Program-made: the position numbers and the translations under genes
Part shown: positions 5,838 to 8,619 of the stretch, piece by piece
How the letters are laid out: every line of letters begins with the position of its first letter
Numbering within the stretch: the stretch's first letter is position 1
Source: Gammaproteobacteria bacterium
GTDB taxonomy: Bacteria > Pseudomonadota > Gammaproteobacteria > UBA9214
NCBI GenBank assembly: GCA_030599705.1
Contig: JAUVNM010000054.1
Span: 1 to 8,619, forward strand
Reading direction: 5' to 3'
DNA length: 8,619 nt
The notes under the pieces: generated by a model
Told to the model about the DNA's origin: nothing
Seen by the model: the letters and a program-made list of their open reading frames with translations, nothing else
Databases searched by the model: none

Positions 5838-6305
5838 ATGCAATTTCACAAAACCCTGATCCCTGTTCTGTTGGCGTGTTTGCCGTTGTCCGGGATGACC
5901 AGTGGACAGGACGGCCTGCCGGATGATTACTGTCGCTGGGAAGTCGTGGAGTACACCATCATGGAGCCATTATGCGGCCTTGCTGGCGATGCGCAGCGCG
6001 GCATGGAGATCGTGTCTGACAGCAACCGCGGCAATTGCCTGGCCTGTCATCAATTGCCAATCCCCGGCATCGAGGCCTACGGCACCATCGGGCCGCCACT
6101 GGCGGGAATCGCTGCGCGCCTGTCCGTGCCCCAGATCCGTCTGCGTATTGTCGATTGGCGCAACATCAATCCGATGTCGATCATGCCCGGTTTTTATCGC
6201 GACCCGCGCCTGATCAACCGTCCCGGGGAAAAATACCGTGGCAGAACCTTCCTGACAGCCCAGCAGATCGAGGATGTCATTGCCTACCTGGCCACGCTCG
6301 AATGA
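5838..6305 (+). CDS. soxX: Sulfur-oxidation cytochrome c SoxX (monoheme subunit of SoxXA)
   Basis: A 155-aa exported monoheme cytochrome c. Residues 1-23 form a signal peptide. The heme site is C67LACH71 in the typical GNCLACHQLP context. It is followed by GTIGPPLAGIAARLS (about 82-96), the INPMSIMPGFY segment with M116 as probable distal heme ligand, and the closing FLTAQQIEDVIAYLATLE, which is characteristic of SoxX. SoxX pairs with SoxA in the periplasm to form L-cysteine S-thiosulfotransferase, which oxidatively couples thiosulfate to the SoxY cysteine and passes electrons to cytochromes. C32 and C46 in the N-terminal part could form a disulfide. Only ATG 5838 is possible, because TGA is in frame 6 nt upstream. 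No Shine-Dalgarno is visible. Its stop overlaps the soxA start in ATGA. Confidence 0.95.
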   Translation: MQFHKTLIPVLLACLPLSGMTSGQDGLPDDYCRWEVVEYTIMEPLCGLAGDAQRGMEIVSDSNRGNCLACHQLPIPGIEAYGTIGPPLAGIAARLSVPQIRLRIVDWRNINPMSIMPGFYRDPRLINRPGEKYRGRTFLTAQQIEDVIAYLATLE

Positions 6306-7081
6306 TCCACTTCAATAAAAGCATCTGGTTATGCTGCGGTTTCCTGCTGGCAATTCCAGCAACAGCGGCTTTGGCCGGTGAAGTAAAATCCGGTTATGAA
6401 TATATCAGACCGGCATCACGCGCCATGCAGGACGATGACTTCGAGAACCCGGGACTACTTGCCGTCGAGCAGGGCCAACACCTGTTTAACAACAAACAAA
6501 ATGGTGCCGGCAAGGCCTGCGCTGAATGTCATGGCAAGGACGGTACAGGACTGAATACGAAGAGTATTGCCCGCTACCCTGTATACAGTGAGAATAACGC
6601 GGAAATCGTCACCCTGCAGAAGCGGATCAGCCGTTGCCGCGACGCTGGTACCGACAGCAAAACACTACCGACCGACCATCCGGACCTTGTTGCCCTGGAG
6701 ACCTTCGTGCGCAACCGGGCAATCGGTGAAGCCGTCAATGTGCAAATGGACGGCCCGATGACTGACTTGCTGAAAGAAGGCGAAAAACTTTACAGGACAC
6801 GCTACGGCCTGATCGATATGTCCTGCTACCAGTGCCATGATATATACCCCGGTCAAATGATACGGGGACAGAAAATCAGCCAGGGACAGGGCAATGGCTT
6901 CCCTGCCTACCGGCTTGACACCGGAGAAATAACGAGTCTTCACCAGCGCATACACCAATGCCTTAGCTTGATGCGCGCCGAACCTTTTGACGCGGACTCC
7001 GAGGAAATCAACCTGATGGGTCTGTATATCATGTCGCGCTCCAATGGTCTCAGGATAGAAACACCCGCCGTCCGTTACTAG
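6302..7081 (+). CDS. soxA: Sulfur-oxidation diheme cytochrome c SoxA (catalytic subunit of SoxXA)
   Basis: The start ATG at 6302 overlaps the soxX stop (ATGA); stop TAG at 7079-7081. 259 aa, a usual SoxA length. Signal peptide of about 25 residues (LLAIPATAALA|G). The two heme sites are C73AECH77 and C175YQCH179, so this is the diheme form. C112 in RISRCRD matches the position of the cysteine ligand of the first heme. C220 in RIHQC, followed by LMRAEPFD, matches the active-site cysteine ligand of the second heme, the residue carrying the persulfide in characterised SoxA. The GQGNGFPAYRL and GLRIETPAVRY segments are family hallmarks. With SoxX it forms the periplasmic L-cysteine S-thiosulfotransferase (EC 2.8.5.2) that conjugates thiosulfate to SoxY. 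All expected ligands are present, so it should be functional. A longer open frame from 6035 overlaps soxX and is not the true start. Confidence 0.95.
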   Translation: MIHFNKSIWLCCGFLLAIPATAALAGEVKSGYEYIRPASRAMQDDDFENPGLLAVEQGQHLFNNKQNGAGKACAECHGKDGTGLNTKSIARYPVYSENNAEIVTLQKRISRCRDAGTDSKTLPTDHPDLVALETFVRNRAIGEAVNVQMDGPMTDLLKEGEKLYRTRYGLIDMSCYQCHDIYPGQMIRGQKISQGQGNGFPAYRLDTGEITSLHQRIHQCLSLMRAEPFDADSEEINLMGLYIMSRSNGLRIETPAVRY

Positions 7082-8520
7082 TGGACCGGGTTTTTACACT
7101 GTTGCGCATACTCGTTCTGCTGTCACTGGTGACGGTAGCGAGCTGTTCCTGTGACCGTAGTGTCGACACGGCGCCCGGGTTGCCGGCAATCCCTGAACTC
7201 GCCGTGGCGGATTTCGCCGCCCCGGTACAGCAGCAGATCATGACGGCCCACGCACAACTGCAGGCGCATCCACTGGATGCGACGGCAAATGTCACCCTGG
7301 GGAATATACTGCATGCCTACAAGCTGCTGCCGTGGGCCATCATCTGCTACGAACGGGCGCGCGTGCTGGCGCCGGATGAGTACACAACGGCCTATTACCT
7401 CGGGATTGCCAGCGCGCAGGCCGGTGCAGACGCTGCCGCCATCGTGAACCTGCGCGCCGCGCTGCAATTGCGCCCGGAGTACGCGCCGGCGCGACTGCGT
7501 CTTGCCGAACTGCTGTTCAAGACCGGTCAACTGGATGAGGCGCGCGCATTGTTCGAGGCCCTGCTGGCAACGGATGCAGACTCCCCCTGGGCACACCACG
7601 AACTGGCACAGGTGCTGACTGCGCAAGGCGAGCAGCCGGCAGCGATAGACCACAATCGCCTCGCGGTCGGATTGTTCGAACCCTTCGGCCCGGCACACTA
7701 CGCGCTGGCACTGGCCTACCGCGACCGGGGCGACACGAAGCAGGCCGCCCGCCACCTGGCACGCTATCAACAGCACCCGGACAGCAAGCCGCCGCATGTC
7801 GACCCGCTGCTGGAAGCACTGTTCGAACTCGATATCAGTGCCAGTGCCCATATTCGCCGTGCCAGGCGCCTGCAGGCCGCTGGTCTCAAGGGCGATGCCG
7901 TGCAGGCACTGGAGCAGGCGGTTACCATGGAGCCGGATTCCATCGAAGCCCGCAGCCAGTTGATCCGGCTGTATGATGCATTCAACGATTTTGAGCACGC
8001 ACAACAGCATTACAATGCCGTAACGGCCATCCAGCCCGATGCCGTGATGGCAAATCTGAGTTTCGGCACATTCCTCGGCAGACGGGGGCAGCTGCCAGAG
8101 GCGGCCGCGGCGTTTGAAAGAGTCCTGCAGAACAGCCCGGATCACGCCATGGCCCATACCCTGCTGGGGCAGGCGTACGAGGAAATGCAACAGCCACACG
8201 AAGCCGAGCGACACTACCGGCAGGCCGTTGCCAGCGATCCGCTCAACCACCAGGCAAGTATTCTGCTTGCCCGCCACCTGGCCCGGACCGGGCGCATTGA
8301 CGCAGCCACGCCATTGCTGATAAAGACACTGGATGCGGCTGACCGGAACCATGCCTTTTATCTTTACCAGGTCGCGCTGGTCTATGCTGCTGCAGAGCAG
8401 ACCGACACGGCGCAGGATTACCTGCAACAGGCCCGGGATGCAGCGTCACGGGACGGACAACATTCCCTGCTGGAGCAGATTCTGCAAACCGGGCGGCAAT
8501 GGCAGGGGGATATAAATTAA
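7081..8520 (+). CDS. TPR-repeat lipoprotein in the soxXA operon (479 aa)
   Basis: Starts with GTG at 7081, sharing its G with the soxA TAG stop. There is no clear Shine-Dalgarno, so translation is probably coupled to soxA. Residues 1-21 are a hydrophobic signal with a lipobox-like VAS|C22, giving a probable lipoprotein; C24 follows closely. The rest is alpha-helical with about ten to eleven 34-residue tetratricopeptide repeats in two blocks (about 68-235 and 254-455), each with the A-x-x-x-L/Y-G ... A/P pattern, for example AYYLGIASAQAGADAAAIVN and AMAHTLLGQAYEEMQQPHEA. TPRs form protein-binding superhelices. No enzymatic motif is seen. A membrane-tethered periplasmic scaffold acting with SoxXA or a related redox system is inferred from the operon. 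Stop TAA at 8518-8520. The long open frame on the opposite strand is a shadow of this high-GC gene. Confidence 0.9.
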   Translation: MDRVFTLLRILVLLSLVTVASCSCDRSVDTAPGLPAIPELAVADFAAPVQQQIMTAHAQLQAHPLDATANVTLGNILHAYKLLPWAIICYERARVLAPDEYTTAYYLGIASAQAGADAAAIVNLRAALQLRPEYAPARLRLAELLFKTGQLDEARALFEALLATDADSPWAHHELAQVLTAQGEQPAAIDHNRLAVGLFEPFGPAHYALALAYRDRGDTKQAARHLARYQQHPDSKPPHVDPLLEALFELDISASAHIRRARRLQAAGLKGDAVQALEQAVTMEPDSIEARSQLIRLYDAFNDFEHAQQHYNAVTAIQPDAVMANLSFGTFLGRRGQLPEAAAAFERVLQNSPDHAMAHTLLGQAYEEMQQPHEAERHYRQAVASDPLNHQASILLARHLARTGRIDAATPLLIKTLDAADRNHAFYLYQVALVYAAAEQTDTAQDYLQQARDAASRDGQHSLLEQILQTGRQWQGDIN

Positions 8521-8570
8521 GGCTCTTCAGAAAAATGTGTGGGTGAGTCTCACCTGGATATAATTCCGTA
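8521..8570 (+). promoter_or_regulatory. Palindrome and TATAAT box downstream of the operon
   Basis: GGTGAG (8542-8547) and CTCACC (8549-8554) form a perfect palindrome around one base. TATAAT lies at 8559-8564, but no good -35 box is seen 17 nt upstream. No T run follows the palindrome, so it is not a standard terminator. It may be a promoter with an overlapping operator for a gene beyond the window, or chance. Confidence 0.3.
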
Positions 8571-8574
8571 GACT

Positions 8575-8619
8575 TGTAGGAGCAAGCTTGCTCGCGAACG
8601 CGATCTTCCCGGATACCAG
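8575..8619. repeat. REP-like palindromic element, cut by the window end
   Basis: Contains TGTAGGAGC followed by the 14-bp perfect palindrome GAGCAAGCTTGCTC (8580-8593) and GCGAACGCGATC. This closely resembles the GTAGGAGC...GCTCGCGA repetitive extragenic palindromes common in Pseudomonas and other gammaproteobacteria. The element or an inverted partner may continue beyond the window. Confidence 0.65.

Noticed and set aside
6035..6301. Longer start for soxA at 6035
   Set aside because: It overlaps soxX in another frame. The start at 6302 gives a proper signal peptide and the usual ATGA coupling.
7123..8427. Minus-strand open frame of 434 codons
   Set aside because: Antisense to the TPR lipoprotein. 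Product has no recognisable domain, and TPR repeats are clear on the plus strand.
1..8619. CRISPR arrays, tRNA or rRNA genes, transposase genes
   Set aside because: No regularly spaced direct repeats, cloverleaf-type sequence, rRNA-like stretches or transposase motifs were seen.

Overview
The window looks like chromosomal DNA of a moderately GC-rich gammaproteobacterium with a thiosulfate-oxidation capability. This rests on the soxX-soxA pair, the PilE/ComP-like pilin, Gram-negative signal peptides and lipobox, purine-rich Shine-Dalgarno sites, and a REP-type palindrome at the right edge resembling Pseudomonas-type REP sequences. The genus cannot be read from the window.

Left part (1-4563, minus strand). 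Four genes for secreted DUF11/TIGR01451-type surface proteins run right to left: a 734-aa multidomain protein, a 340-aa protein sharing a 4-base ATGA overlap with it, a 168-aa single-domain protein 15 nt further on, and, after a 258-nt gap, a protein that runs off the left edge (186 aa visible). The last is missed by simple ORF finding because its stop lies outside the window. It is a visible paralogue of the 340-aa protein. All four have export signals. The three complete proteins end at the last beta-strand of the domain, with no anchor. They probably act outside the cytoplasm as adhesive or structural proteins, but no function can be read directly.

Middle (4564-5837). A structured intergenic region rich in short perfect inverted repeats separates the surface-protein operon from a plus-strand type IV pilin-like gene (4992-5420). 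That gene keeps the pilin register but has a degenerate prepilin-peptidase signal (S at +1, G at +5). A 9-bp perfect hairpin overlaps its ribosome binding site. Next is a small minus-strand ORF of unknown function, then a 90-bp element bounded by 23-bp inverted repeats just upstream of soxX.

Right part (5838-8520, plus strand). soxX (monoheme), soxA (diheme) and a TPR-repeat lipoprotein are tightly overlapped (4-base and 1-base overlaps), so they form one operon. SoxXA is the periplasmic enzyme that loads thiosulfate onto the carrier SoxYZ. No soxYZ, soxB or soxCD is present in the window. The TPR lipoprotein may be an envelope scaffold for the Sox or another periplasmic system (inference). 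The last 99 bases hold a small palindrome with a TATAAT box and a REP-like palindrome cut by the window end.
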